64,000 nucleotides of DNA from Heligmosomoides polygyrus polygyrus (taxonomy: Eukaryota; Nematoda; Chromadorea; Rhabditida; Heligmosomidae): assembly GCA_947396885.1 (NCBI GenBank), contig OX377204.1, positions 1,984,001 through 2,048,000 on the forward strand, given 5' to 3'. Each line of letters starts with the position of its first letter. Position 1 is the stretch's first letter. The position numbers and the translations under genes are program-made. Positions 21,598 to 32,545 of this stretch are shown piece by piece. The notes below the pieces were generated by a model. That model saw only the letters and a program-made list of their open reading frames with translations, had not been told where the DNA came from and searched no databases.

Positions 21598-22443
21598 CAC
21601 AACAATATTACAATACAATTCAATATAATAAAATATACAAAAACTCAGTCTACGATATATTCCCCATCCAAGCCTAAGATCCTCCACCATTTTTCAGGCA
21701 GCCTTTTAATTCTATTCCGCCAGAATTCCGAGGGCTGTGGAGAAAAGAATTCAGAGACCTCCATTTCACGTCGATCATCGAACTCTCTACCTCGAAGATG
21801 CTGCTTCAAAACTCTGAACAGGTGGTAGTCAGAAGGAGCGAGGTCTGGAGAGTACGGTGGAAAGGGCAGAACTTCCCTGCCTTACTCCTGGATTTTCTCG
21901 CGACTCACTTTTGCGGGCGTTGTCGTGCGGCAGGCAGACATTTTCCGGTTCTAGACTTTTCTGGCGCATGGCGTCGGCCAAGCTCTGGAGCGGGGTGCGT
22001 AGACAGATGCTGTGACTGTGGTCACACTACCCAGAAACTCCCAGTAAAGCAACTTTCTGAGTCCAACAGAGGGGCGTCCGGAACGAGGTCGACCTTCGAG
22101 AGAGACATCTCCAACCTTGAAGCGCTGACATCAACGAGCATAAACTGACATCAACTGTGGAATAGTGAATGACTTCCTCCTTGAATGCAGCGCAGATATT
22201 GGTGGCTGCAGTCCTTGTGAAATGGCTTTGCAGAAAATCGCAGTGGACGATAGGTCGTAGGATGCTGCTGCCTATCGTTGACATTGTTGCTGTATTCCTA
22301 CTCGACGAGACCTTATTTGGTATGCTTGAGGAAGCTTCGAGAATGTACTGCGGCGTCACCATACAAGATCAATACTGTAAGAGCTTTAACAAATTTAACA
22401 GGCAGTAGCGTAGAGTGCTGCAAGACTTTTCGATCAACCCAAT
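21567..22443 (-). mobile_element. Mariner lineage M3, internally deleted
   Basis: 877 bp with TA at 21565-21566 and 22444-22445. Termini are TTATGTTGATCGAAAAGTCT and complement TTGGGTTGATCGAAAAGTCT. The minus strand keeps the transposase C-terminus in frame (PYSPDLAPSDYHLFRVLKQH, to LPEKWWRILGLDGEYIVD and stop at about 21650) and pieces of the N-terminal HTH (TAATNICAAFKEEVIHYSTV near 22190). The centre with the first catalytic Asp is deleted; HDNAR is still readable near 21930. Confidence 0.8.
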
Positions 22444-22940
22444 ATATGGATGCTTGACTCCTAGTTGTAAATATGACTTAAATTCTAGTACTTAATCCGA
22501 TTTATTCCATTTTTTGCTTGTAATTCTGCTGTCACGTCATAAAGGATGGTAAAGCACACAGGATGGTAAAGTAAAGCTTACTCAGTCCCCTTTTGGGATG
22601 CCCCACGCATTCTTCTTCTACGGAATGTGTGGAGGCAATCTGAATGCTTATCGAATGCACACGACAGCAGGCACCTCCAACTGTTCTACACGCGCCCATC
22701 TACTTCACGAAATAAATAAAATAATTAAATATTAACCATAAGCCATCATCAAGTTTGTAGGTTCTCTGACTCATACTATTCTGAGTCATCCTTCCTATGG
22801 CGTGGTTCTATTCTCCTTCATAGGCAGAGAAAACGGTGCAAATCGTGACCAAGGAGCAATCTTTCCAAGCGTTTCCCCATTATAGACCCTTCTTTGCTCT
22901 TCTGAACAAAAGGTCTCTCCAGATATCTATCTTAAATACA
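22444..22940. repeat. SINE-A remnant and unassigned sequence
   Basis: 22555-22700 is an internally deleted SINE-A in reverse orientation (GATGCCCCACGCATTCTTCT then directly TCTACACGCGCCC). The rest shows no feature. Confidence 0.5.
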
Positions 22941-23180
22941 TGTGATAAAGGCAGCGCGACAGGAGGTATACTCGCCCCCTGCTAGGGGCGTGGCGTCAGG
23001 AGGTACACCGCTGTTCTGCGCACCGAAAACTTTTGTTTTGCGTGTCAAAGGTTTCGTAGGGCAGCCTTTAGACTCTTGGTGAAGCCTAGGGGGTTGAGGG
23101 TGGGTGAGCAAGGGGGATGAGAGGCAGATAGCACGCCCCGCAGCAGGGGCGGGTGTACCTCCTGACCGTCCCCCTGTCAT
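22941..23180. mobile_element. GC-rich palindromic MITE
   Basis: The left arm GGAGGTATACTCGCCCCCTG and the right arm CAGGGGCGGGTGTACCTCC are complementary with few mismatches; both contain a second small hairpin (GCCCCCTGCTAGGGGC). Its GC content is clearly above the surroundings. Confidence 0.55.
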
Positions 23181-23194
23181 AAAAACCTAGCGGC

Positions 23195-23540
23195 TAGATG
23201 AAGCGTTGTCGGAGAGGTCACGTGCACCCGATTTCAGATTCTTCGTTCGTATTTTCCAGGCCAAGCAACCTTCTCTCTCTCTCTCTTTGGGTTCGGAGAA
23301 TTGGTTCGGATTTTCCAAGCTAAGCAAGCCTTTCCTCCCACTGTGCTCGGAGAGTTGCTACCGGACTTGTCTGGGAAGGATAAAGCGCTGACTTGTTCAT
23401 CGGCTGGCCACCGCAAGTCATTGTATGGCCAAATACGCATTCATGTCGCCTCCACGACATCCCGTAGAAGTAGAATGCGCTGGCGCATCCCAGAAGGGAT
23501 TGAGTAACGCCGTCCTTTATCCTTTATCCTTTTATTTAGG
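23195..23540 (+). repeat. SINE-A copy with internal duplication
   Basis: Near full length, but the GGTTCGGATTTTCCA block is present twice (23245 and 23305 areas) around a CT dinucleotide run. Tail GTAACGCCGTCCTTTATCC. Confidence 0.7.
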
Positions 23541-23637
23541 ACCAATTATTTAGGAAGGGAGAGTGTCTGTCTTTGAATCGGTCAAACTTCGTATGATTGT
23601 CGTTGCCTTAATCGACTTTAGAAACATAAAGATACAC

Positions 23638-24137
23638 GGATCTATCCTAGTCGGGGGGGGGGGAGCACATAACTAAAGAGTATGTAAAAAATCGACTTGG
23701 GACTTACCGAGCGACTCCTACAGAGCACGATAAAACCTAAACCAGAAAAATTCACGAGCAAAAAAAGAAGAAAAGAATAAATGTTTTCGCCGCGGTTGTA
23801 AGCGGGTGAAGTTATGTGCCCTCCTCACCATGTTATATCCTGGTTATAACATGTCAGGCTACGGTCAGCACGCGCTAGGTGGCTTTATGCGCCCTCCTCA
23901 CCATGTCATATCCTGGCTCTGACATGTCAAGCGGTGGTCAGCACGCAGCACGACTCCATTGCGGCGCTCTTTGCCCGCCGATACGGTTGTCAAACCGCGG
24001 TGATTTTATTTTTTATTTATCCGTTCGTTTTTTCTTTGTTTTAGGTTCTATCGTGCTCTGTAGGAGCCGCTCGGTAAGTCCCAAGTCCATTTTTTGCTAG
24101 TTATAGTTATATGGCTCCCCTGGACTAGGATAGATCC
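23638..24137. mobile_element. 500-bp palindromic element with 8-bp target duplication
   Basis: Ends GGATCTATCCTAGTC and its complement; arms of about 105 bp (GGGACTTACCGAGCGACTCC inside). Flanked by AGATACAC at 23630-23637 and 24138-24145. The centre holds a 64-bp direct duplication (23813-23945, CCCTCCTCACCATGT blocks). No ORF. An end of the same family is at 42314. Confidence 0.8.
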
Positions 24138-24145
24138 AGATACAC

Positions 24146-24528
24146 GCAAGAGGATACGTAGACATACATGCATATAGCGATCGACAAAAGTAAATTCGTA
24201 ACAACCAAAAAAGTGTCAGTTACAATCCTCCATTAGTCTTTAAATTCGGTTTAGAGTTCCTGCATAGTTTACCTGCTACTCGTTTTTTTCTGGTGTCATA
24301 AAAGCATAAAAGCCTGCTCAAACTAAGAAAGGTTAAAAGCGCCCATGCTAATTTTGAAGCTAAGTTGTAAAATGGAAGCCAAAACACAAATTTTCTGGTG
24401 CGGCATTCATATGGATTTAGTAATGCTGTCGATATAGAGACGCTAACCTATTGTTAGTCCTTGTTAGCTATTCAAATGAGGTACTTCTATAAAAGAACGT
24501 GTCTGTTAGGATTTGCATTGTCGCACAT
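24146..24528. other. No gene seen
   Basis: AT-rich unique sequence with no supported feature. Confidence 0.3.
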
Positions 24529-24757
24529 TTAGGCTAAACGAAAATTTTGGTTATCTTGCCTCAAGAGAATGCTACAACTCTTGACTAAGATCAGTTGCTC
24601 AAGATTTTTTTGAAGAGTTGCCTTCTGATTCAGGTTGGGAGCTCCTCTACGAACGCAAAAAAAGACCATAGGTTTTAATCCTTTAGACATCGACCCTCTT
24701 GAAAGAAAAATGACTGGTTTTGCGTTCTGTATAATAACGAAGCTTGACGTAGTCAAT
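24529..24757 (-). CDS. Candidate terminal exon, unknown protein
   Basis: Minus-strand acceptor TTTGCGTTCGTAG ends at about 24653, followed by GAPNLNQKATLQKNLEQLIL, VKSCSILLRQDNQ and a stop at 24529-24531. The frame also stays open upstream to 24756. Composition is protein-like but there is no independent support. Confidence 0.28.
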
Positions 24758-25010
24758 CCATTTGAGGGACGCGCTGGGAATTCTACTTCTACGGGATATC
24801 GTTAAGGCAATTTGAATGCGTATTTAGCTCACGAACTGTACTGTGTGTCCAGACGATATATGAAAGTGTTTTTCATTTCCAGACAATTAACAAAATCTAG
24901 GAGAGTGGAAGGCTTGGTAAGCTTAGACAGACCGCAAACCAATACGCTCGATTCGTGGTGCTCGCTATGGTTGGCGTCTGCTCCGACTGCGCTACCAAGC
25001 GCCCATTGAA
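24758..25010 (-). repeat. SINE-A copy, diverged
   Basis: Reverse orientation; ATTCTACTTCTACGGGATAT and GCTCCGACTGCGCTACCAAG mark the two halves. The middle is replaced by shorter sequence. Confidence 0.6.
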
Positions 25011-25445
25011 GAGAATATTAGGACAGAATAGGGAAGGAGTCACACAAAACGCTTGCTTGTTCGACTTCCATCGTACTAAAGCGGTTTGATGAGGAAGTGT
25101 TTAAGAAATCGGGCGGTATTGGTTGGTTCGTCAATTCTCCTCATTTTTCGACGCTATCATCTCTGTCCCACAATAGTGTGAAAAATAAAATAAAGGGTTG
25201 GAGATGCAATAATTGGTAAGTATGTAGATTACTTGAGCGTTGATATTTCTACGTTGTCTGAATGAAGCAGAACTCCTCTTTTTGCTGCGACAAAGTGTGG
25301 GAGCCAAATTTTTTGATAGGTATCGGAATTTCAGTTTTTGTTCAGCGAAACCTTTTTTCAATAACTAACAGGCCGGATTCGAATAGAAGTCGTTATAGGA
25401 TGTCTTGTTGCAATCAAAACCCTTGCGCTAGGCGGAGCTCCAACC

Positions 25446-25521
25446 GACGGTGGTGTAAGGCGCAGCGTCACTGCCACTGCCCGGTATGCAAAAGGTGAGG
25501 GTTCGAGTCCCGCCTGCGCAA
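25446..25521 (+). repeat. tRNA-like SINE-B copy
   Basis: A-box TGGTGTAAGGCG and B-box GGTTCGAGTCCC with ends GACGG and CCTGCGCAAG. Preceded by an inverted scrap (TTGCGCTAGGCGGAGCTCC). No canonical anticodon stem. Confidence 0.55.
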
Positions 25522-26069
25522 GTTCCAATAGCGAAAACTTCACAAATATAGCAAATGTAGTGTTTATCCGCCGTGTCTTAAACTGATGCCAAGTTTGCGC
25601 TTGTAGAGGTAAATGATTCGTAGATGACGCTGATCCATTCTACTCCTTGGAAGCTCCCAGAACTTACTAAGCGGCACTACAGGCATCCCAGTAATTCTTA
25701 AAAGTGTCAAGTGTCCTTTTTTGGAATAAACCTAAATGTAGATAAAAATTATGCACGAATCTAATGGTTTTAAAGGCTACCTAAGCATAGGGCCCGGGAA
25801 AATCTAAAGGCTAACTAGGGATTATATTGGGAATCTTCTTGTTAGAAGCGTTCAGACAGTTAAGCGTGTAAACGCCTTATGATGTGGTTCTGCATCGATT
25901 AATCCCCATGGTTGCATGAGAAACGATTTTCGTATTTAGACACGTTAAAAGAAGCTAGAAGACATTATCATAGGGTGGAGAATACAAGTTCTGTTACTAC
26001 GCGAAAAGCACAATCAATTTTTGAAATTTGAAATGTTCATGCGGCACTTATTCAAGGTAGATCATTTAG
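25522..26069. other. No gene seen
   Basis: Unique sequence before the paralogous exon at 26070. Upstream exons of that gene may be here, but I cannot define one. Confidence 0.3.
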
Positions 26070-26165
26070 GGATTGAAACGCACTATTGTTTTAAGCGACT
26101 TGATCAACAATGTGACGCGCCTGGAGACGCGTGTTCAGTTGAGTCCGATGGTCATCAGAGTCACG
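26070..26165 (+). CDS. Paralogous exon of the 16292 gene
   Basis: Acceptor GATCATTTAG, 96 bases, then GTCAGT. It encodes LKRTIVLSDLINNVTRLETR and QLSPMVIRVT, aligning residue for residue with the 16292-16387 exon (same length, same phase, same position relative to the acceptor). Similarity continues about 18 bases past the putative donor and then stops. No partner exons like 16763 and 16945 are found downstream, so it could be a partial duplicate or a gene with a very long intron containing the 26.3-kb array. Confidence 0.5.
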
Positions 26166-26341
26166 GTCAGTGGATGTCGAGCCTTTACGTTTCCACTGAT
26201 TTATGTCTTCAACACGATTGTCAACACGATTGTCTTTATGTCTTCAACACGATTAGCCGTAAAATGATACTCGTATTGACCCTAGGGAGAATAGCGGAGA
26301 AGTAACTCTATGAGGTGATCGTTAAAACTAGGTATTCTCAT

Positions 26342-27345
26342 CAGTTTCATTAAGCCTCAAGTGGCTGGTATCGAGGTTGTGAGCTGTCATAACGATGTTT
26401 TGTTGCGATCAAAACTTCTAGCGCCAGGCGGGACTCGAACCCGCACCTCCCTCTAACCGGGCGGGAATGCTCTACGCCATTACACCACCGGCGCCGTTTG
26501 ATCGAACGCAACATCCACACCTCGTGGGACCGATCAGCACCCACCCGTATCCGGGATGAGCTGGCCGCTGATATCAGCATGGAACCAGTTAAGCTGACGG
26601 TCTTGATAGAAACGATTCAAATCAGTTTCATTAAGCCTCAAGTGGCTGGTATCGAGGTTGTGAGCTGTCATAACGATGTTTTGTTGCGATCAAAACTTCT
26701 AGCGCCAGGCGGGACTCGAACCCGCACCTCCCTCTAACCGGGCGGGAATGCTCTACGCCATCACACCACCGGCGCCGTTTGATCGAACGCAACATCCACA
26801 CCTCGTGGGACCGATCAGCACCCACCCGTATCCGGGATGAGCTGGCCGCTGATATCAGCATGGAACCAGTTAAGCTGACGGTCTTGATAGAAACGATTCA
26901 AATCAGTTTCATTAAGCCTCAAGTGGCTGGTATCGAGGTTGTGAGCTGTCATAACGATGTTTTGTTGCGATCAAAACTTCTAGCGCCAGGCGGGACTCGA
27001 ACCCGCACCTCCCTCTAACCGGGCGGGAATGCTCTACGCCATTACACCACCGGCGCCGTTTGATCGAACGCAACATCCACACCTCGTGGGACCGATCAGC
27101 ACCCACCCGTATCCGGGATGAGCTGGCCGCTGATATCAGCATGGAACCAGTTAAGCTGACGGTCTTGATAGAAACGATTCAAATCAGTTTCATTAAGCCT
27201 CAAGTGGCTGGTATCGAGGTTGTGAGCTGTCATAACGATGTTTAGTTGCGATCAAAACTTCTAGCGCCAGGCGGGACTCGAACCCGCACCTCCCTCTAAC
27301 CGGGCGGGAATGCTCTACGCCATTACACCACCGGCGCTGTTTGAA
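26342..27345 (-). repeat. 281-bp tandem array with four tRNA-like cores
   Basis: About 3.6 nearly identical units with 281-bp period. Each unit carries a 77-base tRNA-like core on the minus strand (26419-26495, 26700-26776, 26981-27057, 27262-27338). Each core has an exact A-box (TGGTGTAATGG) and B-box (GGTTCGAGTCC), a perfect T stem (GCGGG/CCCGC) and paired 7-base acceptor ends (GGCGCCG with TGGCGCT, two wobble pairs). The anticodon stem can only form three pairs with an oversized loop, so they are probably Pol III-competent tRNA relics, not functional tRNAs. Copies differ by single bases, so amplification is recent. Frames repeated in the array are not genes. Confidence 0.8.
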
Positions 27346-28470
27346 CGCACGTAACATCCGCGATATCCTCAAGGCGCCTCAGCTCCCACCCCTATAATAG
27401 TATAACTGTTACGCTTGAAACTGTGAGCAGGAAGAAAACAGTTTCAAGTGATACGTGGGTAAGAGTGTCGTATTTATTGCAACCTCCCAGGCTGTCTATT
27501 TATTTATTTACTCAAAGCACCAGGGTCTCGCGTAAGCAAATTTAGAAACAAACTCAATATTGTTTGAGAAAATTTGGGCAGAAGTTCTGATAGAATCTCC
27601 TGACGTCGATTGGCGACTTACTCATCTGTATACAAGGTGGAATGCTTGGCTGAACAGAACGGAACATCAACGATTTCTAAGGTTAAAAGCTAAGCCTTGC
27701 CGTTTTTAAGGATTTTGTTCTAAATTTCGTGAGCACACTGCTATATGCTATTCAAACGAGAATAATTCTCTCTGTCAGAATATTTGTTTAGCTCTTTTAC
27801 TGCCTTGATTTTTGCAAACTTTTAGGTCAATAAAGTGGAAAGCCAAAGAAGAAATATGACTTTTGCCAACAGCTCGTTTTTTCTGATTACGTTTGAATTT
27901 TCATTTGAATAGCGTCATGTACAAGTGTTGAGAAGGCATAACCTGTTTTTACCCACAGCTCCTTCTGCTTGGTTATTTTTTGAACGTGTTATGCGTCGTT
28001 TTTAAAAGAATTCTTGGCTCTTTCAAAGTAAGTTTAATTTTTATTAATTTTTATTATTTTTTCACTTTTTAGTAGAATGGTCACATAAAAAAGGAGCTGT
28101 TGGCAAACGCCATTTTTCTCTTTTCCCTACTTTAGCTTTTATTAATTTAAAAATTGACAAAGATCGAAAAACAAAAAATCTCAATATATTTTCTGATAAA
28201 GCAAATTAGTCGCTTTCGAGCGATATACAACAATATGCCAAAATCTTCAAACGGAATTCAAAGTAAAATGTTTAAAAAAGGGCCTGTAGTTTCAAACCTA
28301 ATATTGTGCATCTGACTGTTTAATGTTATCTATCGCTCTGGTTTCTCTTTAACTACCACATTTTGAATGGCTATGAAGTGACTCCAACCAGACGAATAAG
28401 CACTGCCACGTGGTAAGAAAGTAGAGATGGATGCGACCAAACGCGTTAGAGTCATCTCAAACTTTGTTAA
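27346..28470. other. AT-rich DNA, LINE tail scrap, no gene seen
   Basis: A TATTTATTTATTTAC tract near 27499-27513 followed by AAAGCACCAGGGTCTCGCG looks like a minus-strand non-LTR 3' tail. The rest is AT-rich without supported exons. Confidence 0.35.
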
Positions 28471-29150
28471 TTAAAACTTTATTTTCTATACGTAAATGAA
28501 CACGCGCGCGACTAACGAACTAACACATTTAAGCATCGATGGTAAAACACTATGATGAGATAGGATAACAAAATGGATAAACATAGGATAATACGAACGT
28601 AACTACGCGAAACATGAATAAAAAACAACATGGTACCAAATAGGAGTAGCACCGATATCAATAGGACCCTGAAAAAGGCTAAGTGACATAGCAAAGACAA
28701 ACCACTATGAATATAACGAGACATAAGCAAGATATATGCAGACAGAGTAACATACAACAAGATGTATGAAGGACTTCGGAGCATGATAACAACACAAAAT
28801 CGATTACAACACTAAAATATAAAAGAACACACAAAGGTTACATGAGAGTAATGAAACAACTCAATATGAGCACAATAAGGCCACAAGACACGGCTAAGGA
28901 GTCAGAACGGAGAGACCACGACACAATTACGCGCAGAATGGAAAACCCCCTCATATCAACCGCCCCGGACGCGCACAGCCGCTACGCTGCCTGCAACCCC
29001 AAGAACGGGGCTGGACGCGCTGCACAGGACGAAATCCCTGAAAATCAGGAGGCGCCGAGAAATAGCCCGTGGGGCGAGGAGAGCCCAGAGACGCGCGCAG
29101 CAGTCGAAATGGGGCGCGAAATCCTTCAATGACGACTTGTCGTCAGGCTA
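28471..29150 (-). other. Putative minus-strand transcript end or repeat, with poly(A) signal
   Basis: On the minus strand a GC-rich block (28900-29120, GCCCCGTTCTTGGGGTTG) is followed by AT-rich sequence and AATAAA at about 28480. A 90-codon hydrophobic frame (28512-28784, MLRSPSYILLYVTLSAYILL...) has several membrane-like stretches, but such frames arise easily from T-rich DNA. This may be the 3' end of a retroelement. I cannot assign a family. Confidence 0.25.
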
Positions 29151-31130
29151 TACATCTCAGTTATAGCGACATCTACTAAAGCAGGCCAAGGCGTAGGTGG
29201 TGGACCTCTAAGCTGGCATCCGAAAGCCAAAATAATAAACAGAGAACTTTCAGTGTTGATGGTCACTGCCCATACTGTGCCCGAATCCCACTATTTCTCT
29301 GGTTCGTTCTCCAGTTCTATAATATTAATTGTTTTTCTTTGACTTGATTTTCTGTCTTGAATAACTTTCGTGCAACTTGTCGAGTTGAGTGACCAATGAT
29401 AAACATAGGCATAAACGTAAACATCTAATCGATTCCTCGAGTACGAAGAAGCCGGTTTTACCTTTCACTATATCATCTACACCAAAGCAAAAACAAGGTT
29501 GAAAAGCACAGCAAGGATTCATCTGTAAATGGCTTTCTATACAAGTTAAACAAACTACAAACTGTGAAGAATTTTCTTGAAGATACCGCTCAATAAAATT
29601 GTAACTACAATTTGGCATTCAGATAAGACGAGACCTTCCTCTATTATGGGAGTATATAGATACGTAGTTGTAGTTTAAGTAGATCTAGAAAATTGCTTAA
29701 GCCATAAGCCATTTTTCAGCTAACAGTTTGGCACGTCTTCTATTGGAAGATTTTAATTATTGCGATCAGGTGTGTTCAAACACTGATACCGTATCAAGAA
29801 TTTTTTAGGACATTTTGAGACGTATAAACCCGAAGAACGTGCGCTTACTCACAAAGGAGGAGGTGATAGTTGATCTTACCTTACCCTGCAAATCAAAGTT
29901 GAGAGAAAACGGGTCATGCATTGGCAAATGCCATCATACAATAGTTACTTTCTACTGAATGAGGAAGTCAATCACAAAAAATCGCAGTGTAAAGAACTTT
30001 ACTTCAGATCAGTGGACTACTACAACACTCGGTAAATGTAGACTGATTTATATTCTGTTTGACAGAAGGCATTCTGTAGCCGACTTATATGAAACTTCTT
30101 CGTAACCATGCTGCATCATGTTATTGAATTATACGTGCCAATGCGCAAGGTTCAGGGAGATGAGAGAAGACCGGTTAGGCAGGAGCAACCGTAAAGTTTC
30201 AGATGCGTGCGTTTTCCTGCAGCACATAACCACAGACCCTGAATTCCAAAAATTAAAACCTTCGTAAGATGGTAAAGCACCTGAAGGTGTCGTAGAAACC
30301 CAAGCAAGGGATTAAAGATGTAAACTACTCCATGCACTCCTCGGAAAAGAACAGACCCAAAAAACCTTCCAATTCTTAGACTAGTAGACTGCCACAGGTC
30401 ACAATGTCAGTACCGCTCTTTGTATGCTCTAGGTTGGACAATGCTTGAGATCACCGCTTAACTGAAAACTCATGCCAAAAATATCACATGAAGTTGTGAA
30501 TGATAAGCAAGACTAGGCTTTTCTGAGGATGAAAATGGAATGTGAAGTTGATTCTTTCAATCCACGTCAACTTGGTTAGTCCGTTTCCAGAAAGCGACAA
30601 CTTCGACGAAGTTCTTCGCCTTTTGCATTTGTAGGAAGACACTTGTAAGATATCTGCCCAACAAGGTTTGTCATTCTATCAGAAAACTCACAGTTAACCA
30701 GCAACCGCACAATGCGTCGTTGCAGATGTCACGAAAAAACACCAGAAGAGATGTGTGTAAGTTCAGTTTGAGGTTTCGCGCAGAGCACCGTAAATAAGGT
30801 CGAGGATCTGTTCTGGGTTGAAGACTTCCCTATGGCTCCTCAACAGCGCATGCAGGACAGAAAGTTAATTATTACTGAGCAACGGCGCACTAAGCTTTTC
30901 CTCAGGAGGGGAGGAATGGGGAAGATGGAAGCCGTAGGAGGTTTGCAAATTCCTTTTAATGGTGCCTTTTTTGGGGTTTCGTCTTGGTTATCTAACAACG
31001 CCTCCTCCCCAACAGGACTCCACATTAAACAGCAGGACTCTGCTGTGATAGTTCGGCCTGGTTCCAGAAAGTTGTGGTCATCGTGAACGGGATCAGCCGA
31101 ACGCAGGACGAAGGAGAGCCATGCGAATAA
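29151..31130. other. Mostly unassigned; a small mariner scrap
   Basis: The minus strand at 31045-31095 reads DDHNFLEPGRTITAES, which matches the linker between the first and second catalytic residues of mariner transposases, with no neighbours. The frame at 29325-29618 (minus, 97 codons) and frames near 30152 and 30840 have no splice or family support. Confidence 0.3.
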
Positions 31131-31770
31131 GCAGGGGCGCTATCCGACTAAGGTGGGTGCAGGGAGTTGGCGTAAAAGTTACATAGCTAAATAGGCAACT
31201 ACATAAGGAATATAAAATCACTCATCCCAGTTCCGGAGTCCTGCAATCCAAAGAAATAAAATCACAGTTTAACACAATATGTAATATAGCAACCGCAAGT
31301 GAATGGAGAGGAACATCTTAAGAGTTTTGGTGAGCAGAAATATAGAAAGCATTAACCTAATCAGAAATCGGATACTTCTTCGCTATTAACTGCCAGAAGA
31401 GGTACAAGATTAGGAGGCTCACCTGAGAGCAGAAGATGATGCGTTAGAACGAAAATGTTCCTGAAAGCTTCAGGGTCAGATTCGGCAGTGAATGAACAAT
31501 ACCTTACCGGCGTAGATGTCGTGTGCATTATCATTATGATTGTCGTTGTCATTTATTGCACTTCACTCACCAGCAATACTTCGAGCAAGGGGCTATACAC
31601 CACCCGTCTACGCCACGCTATGCGACTGTGGACCCGTGCCGAATGTTATAGCGCTCATCACTAGAGCTAGGATGAATGTTTTTAAAATCCCTATGTAATT
31701 GTCTAATTAGCTATGTGACTTTTTCGCCAACTCACTGCACCCACCTTAGTCTGATAGCACCTAAGCAGGC
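31131..31770. mobile_element. Terminal-inverted-repeat element, non-autonomous
   Basis: 640 bp; left arm CTAAGGTGGGTGCAGGGAGT and right arm complement CTAAGGTGGGTGCAGTGAGT, complementary for about 75 bases (through CATAGCTAA). The interior has no recognisable gene. Confidence 0.6.
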
Positions 31771-31807
31771 TTTCGAAGAGGATTCAGCACGACCACATAC
31801 ACACCAC

Positions 31808-31943
31808 TAGGGCCCATTTATAATTCCGACGCCGAGCCAGCCATGGCATGGTGTATAGTGGCGAAGTTGATCGACCGCGTCGCTCGATCAATGTGGCCAC
31901 GTAGCGTCGCGTCGCTCGGCGTTGAAGTATAAATAGGTCCTTA
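31808..31943. mobile_element. MITE family D (Harbinger-like), small copy
   Basis: 136 bp, ends GGGCCCATTTATAATTCCGA and complement GGACCTATTTATACTTCAAC, rich in CG-containing GCGTCGCGTCG blocks. Better copies at 41627, 41764 and 59328 show a TTA target duplication. Confidence 0.65.
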
Positions 31944-31984
31944 TGAAGTTTATAGAAGTGGCGCGAGAGTAACCTGCCGCTGTG

Positions 31985-32545
31985 CTTTTCGTTCTTCGAC
32001 CTGAGAAAGGCATTTGACTCCGTCGAAACTGAAGCGGTCATCGACGCCCTGCTCACTCAAGGGTTTCCTGCTCTGTACATCAGGGTCCTTCGAGAGCTGT
32101 ACAGTGGATTCACGACCAAGACTTCACCATTCTACAACGACGTCGTCATCGACGTGAAGAGAGGGCTTCGGCAGGGGGATACAATATCCCCGAAGCTCTT
32201 CAGCACTACCCTCGAAAACGCCATGCGCGAACTAAAATTTGAAGACATGGGAGTGAAGGTCGACGGCCGACAGCTGCATCATCTTCGCTTCGCTGACAAC
32301 ATCGTGCTCATAGCTCATAGAGAACGGGCAAGTTTCTGACGCCATTTTCGCTGAATGAACATCTCCGAGTTCTCGTGCTGCATGTTTTTGGATCGCCAAG
32401 TCACTTTGGCCAACGACAAAGCGCCAGACCTGATCAGGAGGAAACGAGCGGCTTGGGGAGCTTTTAATAGCGTCTAAGAAGTTATGAAGAAGAGGAAGAG
32501 CATCCGGATCCATGCTCACATATTCGACCATACTATTGTTCCTGC
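31985..32545 (+). pseudogene. RTE-type LINE, RT domain fragment
   Basis: Plus frame: FSFFDLRKAFDSVETEAVID (RT motif A with AFD), then VKRGLRQGDTISPKLFS (motif B) and HHLRFADNIVLIAH at 32276-32315, where the catalytic motif FADD has become FADN. A frameshift near 32335 leads to the later thumb region (KAPDLIRRKRAAWGAF in another frame, then a stop). Both the Asp to Asn change and the breaks show that it is dead. Upstream endonuclease missing. Confidence 0.8.

Noticed and set aside
26350..27245. Repeated 76-79 codon frames on both strands as a tandem gene family
   Set aside because: They are translations of a 281-bp repeat with a tRNA-like core; no splice or start context.
26419..27338. Four functional tRNA genes
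   Set aside because: Anticodon stem cannot form five pairs and the loop would be about 11 bases; D stem is poor. Kept as tRNA-derived repeat.
26342..27345. CRISPR-like array
   Set aside because: Units are 281 bp without spacers, in a eukaryotic genome; all bases are shared between units.
28512..28784. Multi-pass membrane protein on the minus strand
   Set aside because: T-rich DNA yields hydrophobic frames easily; no splice sites, and it probably lies in a 3' untranslated or repeat region.
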